Shown here piece by piece: positions 1-49,200 of a stretch of DNA of 64,000 nucleotides (position 1 is the first letter of the stretch; the number at the start of each line of letters is the position of its first letter). Below the pieces are notes generated by a model, which did no database searches, was not told the DNA's origin, and worked only from the letters and a program-made list of their open reading frames with translations. This stretch comes from Opisthocomus hoazin. Lineage: Eukaryota; Chordata; Aves; Opisthocomiformes; Opisthocomidae. The translations under genes and the position numbers were made by a program. The DNA lies in assembly GCF_030867145.1 (NCBI RefSeq), contig NC_134428.1, forward strand, positions 25,399,537-25,463,536, read 5' to 3'.

Positions 1-631
1 TTTCAATGAGCACTGCTGTACAAAGGAGGACAAGATTATTACACTTACAACGTTAGTGGCAGCGTATTGCTTGGTCCTTTTCAGAATCGCCTTACGTGGG
101 CGGCACTTCGAGTGCCCTCTGTAATACAGCCTCGAGTAGCTGTTTGCAGCAGCAGAGCAGGCTCAGGTTATTAATCCAGATTTCTGTGGTAATGCTGTTT
201 TCCCTGCCCATCCTCACGATTCTGCTCTCGGGGCAAGCTGGTCTGCATTCTCTCTGCTGAAAATGGACATGAGAAGAGTTCCTTGCATCTCCCTGGCCCG
301 TAACAGGGTATCAAACGTTTTCAGCGCTACCGAGTTCTGACCAAGATTTCCCAGGTCTCAAAGGAGCAGAAGAAAAGCCTGTCGGTCGTTCAGATCAGAG
401 CCAAGCCGCCCTGGCAGCGGCGAGGCAGAGGTGCGAAGGGATGGCATTGCTGCACGGGCAGGAGCGCAGAGCGAGCCGGGACCCTCTGGGCTGCCTGGGC
501 TGGGGGAGCAGCCGCGGGGGGGACGCACCGGGAGCCGGATTTTGGGCTCTGCGCCTCAGACGTTCTGATCTGAAGCACATAAAGCTCAAGGTGCGCTCGT
601 GAGGATGCTTTCCTGAGGGTTTCTGAGTCAC
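1..631. other. Upstream flank, no gene recognised
   Basis: No exon, RNA gene or repeat could be supported. Short open frames near 390-631 lack similarity and splice context. Confidence 0.5.
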
Positions 632-1224
632 GGAATCACAGAATCACAGAATAGTAGGGGTTGGAAGGGACCTCTGTGGGTCATCTAGTCCAACCCTCCT
701 GCTGAAGCAGGGTCACCTACAGCAGGCTGCACAGGACCTTGTCCAGGCGGGGCTGGAATATCTCCAGAGAAGGAGACTCCACAACCTCCCTGGGCAGCCT
801 GGGCCAGTGCTCCGTCACCCTCAGAGGGAAGAAGTTCTTCCTCATCTTCAGCTGGAGCTTCCTCTGCTTCAGTTTGTGCCCATTGCCCCTTGTCCTGTCA
901 CTGGGCACCACTGAAAAGAGCTTGGCCCCATCCTCCTGACCCCCACCCTTCAGATATTTATAAGCATTTCTAAGGTCCCCTTGCAGCCTTCTCTTCTCCA
1001 GGCTGAACAAGCCCAGCTCCCTCAGCCTCTCCTCATAGGGGAGATGTTCCAGTCCCCTCATCATCCTTGTAGCCCTCCGCTGGACTCTCTCCAGTAGCTC
1101 TTCATCTTTCTTGAACTGGGGAGCCCAGAACTGGACACAGTACTACAGATGGGGCCTCACCAGGGCAGTGTAGAGGGGAAGGAGAACCTCCCTGGTCCTG
1201 CTGGCCACACTCTTCTTGATGCAG
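632..1224 (-). mobile_element. CR1 LINE fragment, 5' truncated
   Basis: It opens with ACAGAATCACAGAATAG, the reverse complement of the CR1 3' octamer tail. It continues with the reverse complement of the reverse-transcriptase C-terminus, reading [20 protein letters not shown] on the - strand. It breaks near 1224 within the GCIKKSVAS region. Confidence 0.93.
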
Positions 1225-2071
1225 TCCCTGTAGTCTCTGTAAGATAACTTGCCCAGGTAAAACAGTCTGCGCTTCATTTTTGTAAGTGCTTAACGTGTGT
1301 TAAGTAGCACAGATGGAATAAACACGGGAGTAAAAAGCATCTTCACAGGCAGCTGAGATCAAATGAAGAGAAAATCTGCATGGAAACGAATTTCGCAAGT
1401 GTCAGCAGACCGCGAACGCACTCACACATCGTCGGCGTCGGGAGGGCGGCCACGTGAGCCCCGCAGATCAGCTGGCCCAGTCTGCCTCGGGCAAAGGCGA
1501 CTTCTGCAGATGTTTAGGGCTGATGCGTTCTCCTTCAGCATCCGCGGAGCCGGTCCTAACCCTGCGAACGAACCACAGACAAGTCCTTTTGAAAATCCTC
1601 ATCTTTGTGTTTCAGGAGGCCGTAACCCGGTTAATGCTACACAGGACAGGGAGGGCACGAAGGGCTGCTCCGGGGGAGCTGAGCGGGTCCGGCAGATTCT
1701 AATGAATCTGCAGTCATTTTGCAGCTGCAAGCTGTGAGAATGCTGATTATTGAGAAGAGCTGGTTAAAATAAGGCTGCCTTAAGTCATTGGGTGGTCTGT
1801 TCATTAACATGACATGCCAAGGAAACAAAATAATTACTTTTCTAGATAAATAAATGCAAGCAGGTACCTAAACACACCTCCCGGTCGGTGCCCGGTGTAG
1901 CCCCGACCTTTCCAGCCAGCCCAGCTTCCCCACTGCTAATGGCACTGGCACTGCCAGCAGCCTGCCGATAGAAGCATAAAATCTATTTTTTAGGGAAATA
2001 CAGAGGGAAGGCATCCCTCTTGGGGCATTTCTTCCCCACGGTGGGGGGGTGCAGCACAGACTAGACCCCCA
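1225..2071. other. GRID2IP upstream region
   Basis: Holds no recognisable coding exon. An AT-richer patch (about 1735-1860) contains ATT- and TAA-rich words. The 5' noncoding exon of long GRID2IP is expected here or further upstream, but I could not place it. Confidence 0.4.
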
Positions 2072-2175
2072 CAGCTGATGTGATGCATGTGGAGCTAAGC
2101 TCAAGGATGCTACAGAATGCTACCGGTGCTCAAGGATGGAGCTTAGCTACAGGAGCTAAGGTCAAGGATGGGAAG
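2072..2175. repeat. Short imperfect repeats just upstream of GRID2IP exon 1
   Basis: The words GAGCTAAG and TCAAGGATG recur three times each within 100 bases (for example CTCAAGGATGCTACAG and CTCAAGGATGGAGCTTAG). Decayed local duplication. Confidence 0.6.
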
Positions 2176-2221
2176 CGCATCACAACTCCTTATTTTCCCT
2201 CCTTCTTTTCCAGTTGCAGCC

Positions 2222-39076
<36,855 letters not shown>

Positions 39077-40780
39077 CCGGCCTGTCGCCGTGCGAGGGGC
39101 AACAATTTATTGCCAACAAAGTGCAATTTGGTCCTGTTGAGTTTGGTTGTAAATACGCTGCTGTCACCTGCTACCACCAAGCAGAACCACGGACCGAGGG
39201 GTTGGGGCAGTCTGGACGCTGAAAAGGCACCAGAGGTGACCACGGATGGATGCGAGGGTGAGGCACAGGGACACGAGGGTCAACACCAAGCTGGTCTTGA
39301 CAACAGCTTTCTTCGCATCCCCCGTTTCCAGCATATTACTGAGTCAAGGATTTCAGACACACCTGGGTAAATCCCCACTCTCCCGTATTTCCAGAACACG
39401 TGTAACTGGCACCAGCAGTCGCTGGAGACCTTCCCCACATCCCCCCGGCCAGCGTCCGCGCATGGCTGTGCAAGGAGTGTGGTCCCAAATGCAGATCCAG
39501 TCTGGTTCTACCCAGCTGCGCTGGAGAGTAAGGAAAGCCCAGAGTCCTTCCCGGCCACCAGCTTTGCTTAAAGGTGTGGTAGAGACTGACAGCTCTTGAA
39601 ATCTTCCCAAGGGTTTAACATCATCAGAACTAGAGCTATTGGAACTCACCAGGAGACAAATCCCTGAGCATTTTGGTGCCTCCTCGGAAAGTACAGAACC
39701 CTCAGTAGCTTAAAAACAAGCAGGAGTCCCTGCTGCCCCGAGTACCGCACCCGAGGCACGGCAGAGACCAGTGAGGAGTACAGCCCCGGCCCTCCTTTAT
39801 CCGCCCCGAGGGCTGCATTCCCGAGAGCCCCTCTACTCTCTGACCAGTCGTTCACGCTGAGTATACCCAGGGAACTCTAGAAGCGTGCACATCCCTCTTT
39901 CAGCGGCGTCTGCTTGTTGTTCAGGTGACTTTGTTCCCTCCAGACGTCCCCTGGGATGAAAGGGCTAGCAGCATCCCCCCCACGTCACTGCATGCGCCTC
40001 CGGGCGAGGCAGAGCCCCCAGAGCTTCACGGCAGCAAACCCCCCGTGCGTTGATATATCCAGGCATTGCTCTGCGCAAAACGCGGCCGTTGCCTTTCAGA
40101 CCCGGCGCGCTCCGACCTCCCGGGCCGTGGAAGCGCGGCTGCCGTAGCGTAGGTAACCTTCCTCCCGCCCATCGCCAGAGCCAGAGCTCTTACTGCGGCC
40201 TCTGCCCAGGCACAGGCTCACCAACCGGTGCATTATCTATGGGAGACCTTATGAGCATCAAATCTTCTGTTTTCGCTGTTTTTTTAAACCCCGCTGTAGA
40301 AAGTGAAGTATATTTTCACAAGCGTTCTCAGTTTATACAGCTTTAAGTGCCAGGTAGTTCCCAGCGCTGTGTTCCCTGGCGTCCAGCCCCGTCCGTCTCT
40401 GCCTCTCCTCTGCCCGCCGACGGTGACAGGGCGATGCTCACGCAGCTCCTCTGCCGTTTTGGATGTCGCACACTGCATTCCGTTGATTTATTTTTTATTT
40501 TCTAAAAGCATATTCAATATTGAAACCACCAGACGTTCTTTCGAAACTGTCATTACAAATGTGGAAATGCTGTACATAGATTTTGCTACATGTTGTAACT
40601 TTCCAGAATAGTTAGAACTCCAGTCCCTTTGGTATTTTTATGTGAATATTTTTGAAGAACCAGAACTACTGACACATGGTTATATTCTTTGATAATGGGG
40701 CTATGCATATCCACAGTTCAGTCTCGACCCAATGCCTATGTGCTATTCCTAAAATAAAGCTACTGCCTTCTGCCTCCTGA
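39077..40780 (+). other. GRID2IP: GRID2IP 3' UTR
   Basis: Noncoding DNA from the stop codon to the poly(A) signal. The last 450 bases become AT-rich, with stretches such as TGTACATAGATTTTGCTACA, as is usual for 3' UTRs. The extent is set by the AATAAA at 40753. Confidence 0.65.
40753..40758 (+). terminator. GRID2IP: Poly(A) signal of GRID2IP
   Basis: Canonical AATAAA, followed within 45 bases by the GT-rich tract CTGCGTGTGCCTCTGTGCTC. It is the first strong signal downstream of the GRID2IP stop. Confidence 0.7.
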
Positions 40781-43700
40781 CTGCGTGTGCCTCTGTGCTC
40801 TGTCAAAAATGGCTTCGCCCGACAGTTGCAGGCGAAGGTGTGAGGAATTCTGCACCTGGCATTTCTGGGGCCGCACATCTCAATGTTGGCCCCTTACACC
40901 TACAGGAGAGAGATGCAGGATCCCACCTTGCTGGGTTTGGGCGGGTATGGGGAAAATAACTGCATAATTGTGAAGAGAGCTGCCTGCGTGCCAGCATTCC
41001 GGCCAGCGTGATGAACACAAGCGGTAAATTCTTAAAATAGTATGGATTTTTCCTGCAGCCTTCAGAAGAAAACACGTAGTGAGTGTACGAGCCAGTGAAT
41101 TGTTTCCCTCTGAAAAGGAATTCTTGGCTGAGGTCGAGTTTATGTCCCCGGGGCAATTTATCTCCCTTTTCGGTGAAGCGGATGGACAGGGACCGGCTGC
41201 GTATCAGATTTCCTGGTTGTAGTTTAGCTCGTTTGCAGCACCCTGCTCAGCCACGGGTCCTCCCCAGAGGCCACGGCACCGGCAGCTGCAACGCGGCTCT
41301 GAACTGAGTTAAAAATTCTGTGGGTACAAGTCCCCGGCTGGGCACACGCGTTCGGAGCGCTCGAACCCCTCCTGCTGTTTCCGTAGCCCTCCTGGCCCGT
41401 CAAGCCTGGCTCTTCCGCAGCCCCGGGGATCTGGAGGTGCCACCGCACACCCTTGTTTTGCTGTTGCTGGAGAACTCCAAACTTTAGGTCACGTTCCTCA
41501 GAATCGGCGCGCTGGCTGGGCGCTCTCCTTTGAGCCTCGTACCGCCCAGCCTCCACGGAACGCCTGCGTCAGCCTTGAGCACGGGATCGTCTTCGCAGGA
41601 AAGTCTGTCCTTGGAAAGGAAACGACAGCGCGGGCAGCAGCGCGGGGTCGGCGCGGGGAACGCAGCCGCGGCGTGGCCCCTGCGCCACGGGGTGCCACCT
41701 CCACCCTCGGACGGAGACAGGGAAACGGTGACCATGAAAATCCCAGTTTACATTCCAAACTTCGGATTATTTAAGGATTTTCACTCTTTCCTGCAAGAAA
41801 TGGGAAAAAAAATTAAAAAAAAAAAAAAAAAGAGTAGCTTTAGCAAAGTCGTGGTGAGGACAAGATCACAGCTCCCGCTGGCAGACTGGCTGGGATAAAA
41901 TAGTACCAGGCTGGCATCTCCAAGGCAAAGCACAGCACGCATGAGCCCTCCCTCTAAGTACCTCGATGGGGGTTTGAAGGGCCACGATCTGCAGTTACTT
42001 TCTAGGTGCCATGAAAGATGCCGAAGGGGCAAGCAGAGCTCTCGACTTCAGAGCGGGAGGGCTGGGAGTCGGAAAAAGTGGCACAGAGCGGGAGGTAGCA
42101 CAAGGCACCTGGATGCTGAATTGAAGCCCTTGAGGATCTGCCTTGTTCTAGCACAATTTAGGAAAACCTGGGTTTTCCAAATTCTGGTGGACCAAATCAA
42201 AGCATCTCCAACTGCAAGATTCACAGACCTTTCCTTACGCCCATCAGAACTGTGAGCCAAGTCTGAAACAATGAGATAAAATACAGATACTAGGTATTTC
42301 TTACTTTGCTTTCTGGTTTCTTAGACTCTGGGGTGCCTTTTTTCATGCAACATATTTAACTTGCCCCCGTTGTCAACCTAGAAAATTCAAAAGCGAAGGT
42401 GAGAGCTGGATTTCTCATTCCAGCAGCTGAGGCTGTCAGAGGAGGGGTAAGTTTCGCCAAACCTTTGGTAAAAGCAGAGCAGTTACTCGCACCATTCAAC
42501 GAGCTGCGAGCGAGAGAGCCAAGAGCAGCACCCGTGCTCAGAGATGCTGCTCGCGACCGGGGACCGGCGTTGCCGGGGGCTGCCCTGTCCTGGCTGAGGC
42601 TTTCCCCCAGGCGCCGCAGACCTCGCCAGTGAAACACGTCCGTAGGGGATCCCACGTGGGTGGGTAACCCCACCGAGGGGATACGAGTTAGGCTAAGGAC
42701 AGCATGCAGCTCGATCTGCCCTCCCAGCCAGCGGGTCAGCTGCCCAGCGAGGGGCACGGGGCGTCTCGGCAGTGCTGACCCAACCCGGGGGCTCTGTGCA
42801 CCCCGAGCTCGGCAGTGGGTGAGCTGCCTCCTGCCGCCGGCTCTCGCTCTGTGGGAAGCTCCCTCCTCAGCATCCTTCTCTGCTTGTTATTCACCCGTGA
42901 GTGTTTCTGAGGTTTTTCAGACAGGTGATGCTGAAGCCAAAACCTCCAGCCTGGTCCCCGCAGGGAACCCAGTTCAGGGATTAGCAGACAGGTTCCGAAA
43001 TGCGCTACGAACCCCGGCCCACAGACGAGCTCTGCCCTTCCCAAGGCTTGGGCATAAACTTCGAGACGGGACTAGCTGGCAGCTCCCCCCTGCGTCGCGG
43101 GCTGACAGCTTCAGAGGACACCAGCAGGGATTTCTGTATTGTCACTCGTCCCTGCTCTCGCTGCGCAGATTGCTTCAGAGATGGCACTCGGTGGAGTTTG
43201 ACCCATGAGCCCTGATAGTGACAATCATACACTTCTCACAGAGCCACGGGAGACCGAAAGAGTAACTTCGGGCAATTAGTTTAACTTTGACTATAAATAT
43301 TCCTTCTCATTCCTTGTGACACCACTAACAGCTCCGCTGGCAAATCCCGATTCTCTGGCAATATTTAAGCTGCCTGTCAGTTGGCAGAGGCTTGGCGGTG
43401 CCCGGCGCGGGGAGCAGAATGAGACCCAGCTGAGCGCAGTAAGTTCCCTTTCAGCTTCTACCTCGAGTCGGGGAGCTCCGGTTGCCGCGTGGGTTCGGGG
43501 CTGCTGCTGGGCTGCGTTTCGGCCCCGGCGAGCGGTGGTGACTTTCGGAGGTGGACGGACCTGGGAATGCTTAAAAACATCCCGTTGAGGAGGCATTTAG
43601 AGCGATACAGTCCCGACGGGTTCCTCGAGACCCACGTGGGCTGCGTCTCTCCCGGGACCATTGATAAAGAGCTGGCTTCAGCGGCTTCATTTCAATGCCA

Positions 43701-46089
43701 CGGATGTTCCTTCCTCACAATCTCTGGCGAGGAAAGCGCCGCAGCCTGTGCCAGGAACCGAGGGAGACCGGGCTGTGAGCTGAATTCACAACAGGGGCAA
43801 AATTTCCACTGGGCTGTGGCAGAGTTAGGATCTGAAATCCGAGTATTTTTCCAGCCTCAGCCCCGGCTCCGGGCGCTGCCAGAGGAGCTTTAACCGGGCA
43901 CCTGTAGCCAGCTCTGGGAATTTCCCCTGGAGTGTATCCCGTGTTTCTCTTCTTTACCAACGGGCATGGCAAATGCCTGCAGAGCTCTGCCCCAAATCCG
44001 CACGGGTTTCAGAGGAAAGACCCGATGCTCTCCCGCACGTGTGGCTGAACCCCACGGGAGGCTGAGCCTACGCAGCTCACGGCGCTGGCCGCACTGCCTG
44101 CGGGCCCTGAGGTGGGAAGCCTCTCAAACAGTACCAGCGCTGTGAAAGAGAAAGTAGGAGGTGTTAGAGCAGGGTTAGCAACTTCCCAAGGCCGGCATAC
44201 CAAACCCTGTTTTCCTTTTCCTAGTTAGAGATTAAACACGTCAGTAAAAACTCAGCCACAGCCAAGATCTGTTGCCTCTGAAGGAGGTAAGCTAGCACTG
44301 GTCTTCTGATCATCAGTGTCCTGCATGCTGGCAAGGCTGAAGCTCCCGAGGAATTCAGTGGGATCCAGGAGCTCCATCAGGCACTGCAAGGGCTCTGCCA
44401 AGGTGCTGCAAGCCCCTGGTCCCACCTGGCGCTGCCACCGCTGCCACCCAACCAGAACATGGCTCTGTACCGTCTCTGGCTCTCGCGCTGGAGGCTGCGG
44501 CCGTCTCGGGATACAACCCCCCAGCTGTGGAAAGCGGGTGATGGAGCGGTATCTGCCGCTGGAAAACTCCTCGTGTGTCACCCGACCTTTTCGTGACTGC
44601 GCGAGCCCCGCAGCCCTGCTCCAGCAGAGCCCGCGCTGCAGGACTGGGGGTACTGGGGACTCAGGGCAGTGCCCTCCTGAGCACTGCCCAGCAGCAGAAG
44701 CCCCGCGTCTCCTCCATCCCCGGCTCTCTCGCACGCCGGGGCAGCAGAGCCCGCAGAGCAGCAGAGCCTTCAGGGCGCAGGGAGCTGCGGGGAGGCTCCC
44801 GCCGCAGCTCGACGCGCTGACGAAGGGGCGAAGCCGGCCGAGGTTGTGAAACACGCGGCCGAGGGACAGGGCGGCTGTTCCGGGCTGTGCTTTGCTGCGT
44901 GCCAGGTGTCCAGAGGAAGAACTTGTTCGACTGCTTGTCATCTGACTGTCCACACCGGGAGCCCCGGGGCTGGTGCAGGCCACCCTTCGCCCCACCTTCT
45001 TCAGCCTTTTGGCAAGAGGGAGCTTATAAGTGTTGCCTTACAAGGGCAAGAGAGGCCAAAGGACCTGGCCAGAGACATAGGCAGGAGGAGGACAAGGACC
45101 AGCAGACACCAGCCCAGCCATCCCGGCGATACCGGGGCTGGACGCAGAGGTGAGCCGGCTGCGAGGCCACGCCAGGGCCAGGGAGTGCCGGCTCTGCTCC
45201 TCTGCGGAGGAACCTCCTCCTCGGCTCAGCAGGGTAAGAGAAATGCTCCCGACCCTGCTCCGTGGCTGGAGCGCGGTGATGAGGTGCTGGGCTCGGGGGT
45301 CCCTGGTGACTGACATGGCCAACCACCGAGCCAGGGACACCCGCTCGCCTCCTGTGCTGCCCTCAGAGCGGGGCCAAGGCTGGCTGATGGCAGGAGGAGG
45401 AAACGAGGAGGAACTGCATTAATTCAGATACCTGACCGGCCTCCTTGCGTGGACTTTATCCTGTCCCTTCTGCCACAGGGCAGCAGCCTGGCACCGTGGG
45501 GTGCTCCGGAGGGGTCGAGAGAGCCCTCGCAGGGGTCCCTCGGTGGGGCCACGTCTCCTCGTCAGGCATTTCTGGACAAGAAAACGAGTTTTTATTCCTG
45601 TGGGAAGCACACGAGTGCCTCGCCTGCAGGAAACGTCTCTGCGGCTGCTGTGCAGGAGGGAGCCCCGGCTCCGGCTCCTCTGCCGCTCGGTGCCGGCCCC
45701 GCACTGCTGCATCGTCTACCAGTGGTGCTTGCTGCCCACACCCGTGAGCCAGAGGCTATGTCCATCTCTCCTGGTCCTTTCCTCCGGCTGTTTCAGCCCT
45801 TTACACCTCCTCTAACGCACCCACTTCTCCCCCAGTTAGACAATTCTCCCCTGCAAAGGAAACCCACCCAGCCCACGCTGTCCTGCCTGCTGCCAGCATC
45901 TCCACATCACAGCAAGGAATCACGGGTGAAGGCAAATGCCAGAGCCAAGAGCCCTCGGCACGGCTCCGGCACGAGCAGCGCCGCAGCCAGAGCCACAGAG
46001 CCGATAACCCCTGAATGACTCAAGAAACAGTCAACACCTTCACGGTGCTGCCGCGTCCTCTCCTAACCACGTCACCCATTTTTTAACAG
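40781..46089. other. Intergenic region between GRID2IP and SLC5A11
   Basis: No exon with a recognisable product. The right-hand part (about 44,500-45,300) is GC- and CpG-rich and could hold the SLC5A11 promoter and noncoding first exon, with possible donors at 45148 and 45230. No CR1 occurs in this 5 kb. Confidence 0.4.
41803..41832. repeat. Poly-A tract, intergenic
   Basis: A GGGAAAAAAAATTAAAAAAA-type run about 25 bases long between GRID2IP and SLC5A11. No element body was recognised upstream. Confidence 0.6.
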
Positions 46090-46134
46090 ATATACGCACC
46101 AAGACAAGGCAGCACTCGGTCTGCAAAGGGAGCC
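46090..46134 (+). other. SLC5A11: SLC5A11 5' UTR part of first coding exon
   Basis: A TTTTTTAACAG acceptor ends at 46089, so the ATG exon probably begins at 46090 and an upstream noncoding exon exists. Candidate upstream donors lie at 45148 (GTGAGC) and 45230 (GTAAGA). Neither is proven. Confidence 0.45.
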
Positions 46135-46266
46135 ATGGAGACCACCAGCAGCACCCCGTCCTCTGCGACAGCCCCGTGGGATGTGTTTCCCCAGAAGACG
46201 CTGAACTCCATAGACATTGCTGTTCTCGTGCTGTACTTCGTGTTTGTCCTCGCAGTTGGGCTGTGG
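46135..46266 (+). CDS. SLC5A11: SLC5A11 exon 1: N-terminus and first helix
   Basis: It starts [20 protein letters not shown], then the first hydrophobic segment [17 protein letters not shown]. The ATG sits in GGAGCC context. Donor GTAAGC, phase 0. Confidence 0.9.
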
Positions 46267-49200
46267 GTAAGCAGACACCGTTAGAAGCTTCCGTGTGTGC
46301 CCTGTTATACTTAAAAATGTGGCTGTCTGGGTCTCAGGTTATTTTACTTTGCCTTGAACCTGGCCATACTTCACTGGGTTCAACTGAACAAGTGGAAGGA
46401 GAGAGTTTACAGGTCCTTTTCCTCACCTCAGCCTTGGGAAGCGTCCTCACTGCTGCAGAGGAGGGCTGCTCAGCTCTCCTGGTTGCCAAGGTTTTGAGAG
46501 CCCTAGTAAGGCAGAGGTCGTCTGAGTACAAAGTATTGCTAATAATAATGTTTTGTTCATCCAGGAAGGAATCGCTGCCCTATAAATCACCTGTGCTTGT
46601 CCGCAGTGGTCTCGACAGCAGATTCCGTAAATTAAAAATACTGTTCATGTATAATTAAGGCAGAAGGATGTCCTCTTGGCACGGCTTTCGCAATAGCAAA
46701 AGCACAATTTGTCTGTCCTGAGGCAGAGAGGAATAGTTGCTCCCTTCAAACGTGGCGCATAACTCCCATGGCGTTGCACGAACCTATCTGAAATCCCTGA
46801 AGAACAGGAGTCAATGAGTAACACCTGCAATGCCCAGCATTTCTCCTGGCTGCGCCTAATAACGAGGGACATCTGCAGTTCTTGTCCAAAATTGCTGGTC
46901 TTCCTCATGGATCTGGAGAGATTTAGTTTGCTTATCACAGGAAATATTTAACCAGTGTGCTGAGATGATAGCAAACTTTGCAGGCAGCTTACAGCACCGG
47001 CCGGCCCCCCCGTCCGCTGCTCTCTCGTCCCCCAGGGTCTCCCAGCAGCAATGGTAGGTCCTTCCAGCAGCCCCTCGCTTCCATCTGATGACAGCACAGA
47101 GTCTCCTGCTGGGGAAACCCCTTGGTGATGCTCTGAGGAGCAACTGCAATGGCTGCTGAAACTGTGTTCTGCTTTTCTGCTTTCCCAGTCCATGTGGAAG
47201 ACGCAGCGCAGCACTGTCAAAGGCTACTTCCTAGCTGGAGGACAGATGGTTTGGTGGCCTGTAAGTATCTGTATCGTTACTCTGCTTGTGCCCCTATAAC
47301 ACAGCAAGACTGAAAGCACTTCTGCCCAAGCGGGACTTCTTTCTCCAAACAGAAGGAAAAAAATTGCTTCCATGTTTTGCAAAGACCCAGTTACAATACT
47401 GGGTTTTTTTCCATATCTGAGGCTGGGGAAGCGGAGCTGCTGCAGGGCATCGGGCACAGCCCTGAGCCCCCCCGAGAGCCAGCCCCCAGCTGGCAAAGCC
47501 GCTCTGGCTCTGCACGCTTTGATCTGGAGATTTCCCGAGTTCACTGGGTGGTCCCCGTCGCGGACGCAGCCCTGTGTGGAGCCGGTCTGCGAGGTGGGGG
47601 GTTTCGTTTGGGCTGCCCTGGGAGTCAGCATGCACTACGAACCCGATGACCTGACACTTCTGCTTGTAGCCTCCACCTTCTGCCCTGCTCCCCCGTAAGA
47701 GACCAGGCGCTGCTTTGGAAGCACGATGGTCCTAAACGTGTCCACAAACGAGCGATAGGCAGTGAATGATGAAAGAAGCTGCAGAGAGGTGCCAGAGCCA
47801 CTGCAAGTAGGCACAAGAAGGTGGCAGAGGGTGACAAGGATTTCATGTAGTCACGAGAGGGGGAATGGCATCACGGTGTAACCTCCACGGTGGGGATCCA
47901 CTGGGGTGTGTGCGCTGGAGCACCGAGCTTCTCTGCTTACCCCTGTGCCCACCACCAGGCTGGGAACAACACCTCGTGCCAAGCCCAGATCAGAATTCCT
48001 GTCTTTCTCCAGGTGGGCGCATCCCTGTTTGCCAGCAACGTCGGAAGCGGCCACTTCATCGGCCTGGCTGGGTCGGGAGCCGCCTCGGGCATTGCCGCGA
48101 CAGCCTACGAGTGGAACGTGAGTGTGGCACGGCGGCTCGGTGGCCGTCTCCGTGCCGTACAGGGCAACACCAACACCCACGAGTCGCCGCACGAGGGTAT
48201 AGGTCTGGCAGCTCCACAGGCTCCTGCTGCATCAGCCAGAAGTCACCACCGGCTGCTGGGGGCTCGCGGCCTCTGAGGGATAACCCAGTCCCCGTGTCCC
48301 ACCAGCCCACCCGGCTGCAGCCCTGACCGGCATCGCTGACCTTCCTTTCCGCTTGCTTTGCAGGGGATGTTTTGTGTTTTGGTGCTGGCCTGGCTGTTCC
48401 TTCCAATTTACATAGCAGCAGGAGTAAGTAGATGGGATGCTGTGTCCATCAGAGATCTGCTGGAATTTAAACCCCCTCCTTGGCTCAAGGGCTTGAGCAT
48501 CTCCTGCTGCACCCGTGCTTCTTCGGGAAGGCAGGGCATGAGCTGCAGTGGAGCCAGCTGCTCTGGGGGCCTGGGCTAACGGGACGAGAGCTGCTGCTGG
48601 GAACAGCAGCGGGGGCTGAGGCGTGGGGGCCAGAGCGGTCCCCTACCCCTGGCAACGCAGCAGAGTTGCTCCATCTCCCAAAGAGGTGGATGGAAGCTCT
48701 CGTATCGCAGTTTACAGCGAGCCTTGTGCCAGACTTTACAGCAAAGGCAGTGCTAAGCTGTTGTGCTGGCCTAAGTGGGCAACTGAGAACCAAACAGCAG
48801 CACAGTGGCAGTGGCAGGGCTGTTCTGGTCTCCCACCAGTGCAAACCACCCACGCCAGCCCCGTGGGCGAGCAATTTGCCACCCACGGGAGCGACCACCG
48901 TCCCTGACGGGGCCTCTCTCGCGCAGGTCACCACCATGCCCGAGTACCTGCGGAGACGTTTCGGAGGCAAAAGAATTCAGATGTTCCTGGCGATTCTCTA
49001 CTTGTTCATCTATATCTTCACCAAAATATCAGTAAGTAGAAAAAAGTGGAGCTGAATTTGGTTCACTTTGGGAACACGTGCGGATCAGCGAGGCTGAGAA
49101 ATGCAGCGACTGCCCCTTCCTGATATTAGCAGAAAAGGGTGGGTTAGCAAAGTATCTGAGGAACAGAGACTACAGCTGCTCTGAGAACCTACACAAAAAG

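Noticed and set aside
45449-46018. A 189-residue + strand frame upstream of SLC5A11
   Set aside because: Low-complexity Pro/Ser/Ala composition, no recognisable domain and no link in phase to the SLC5A11 ATG exon.
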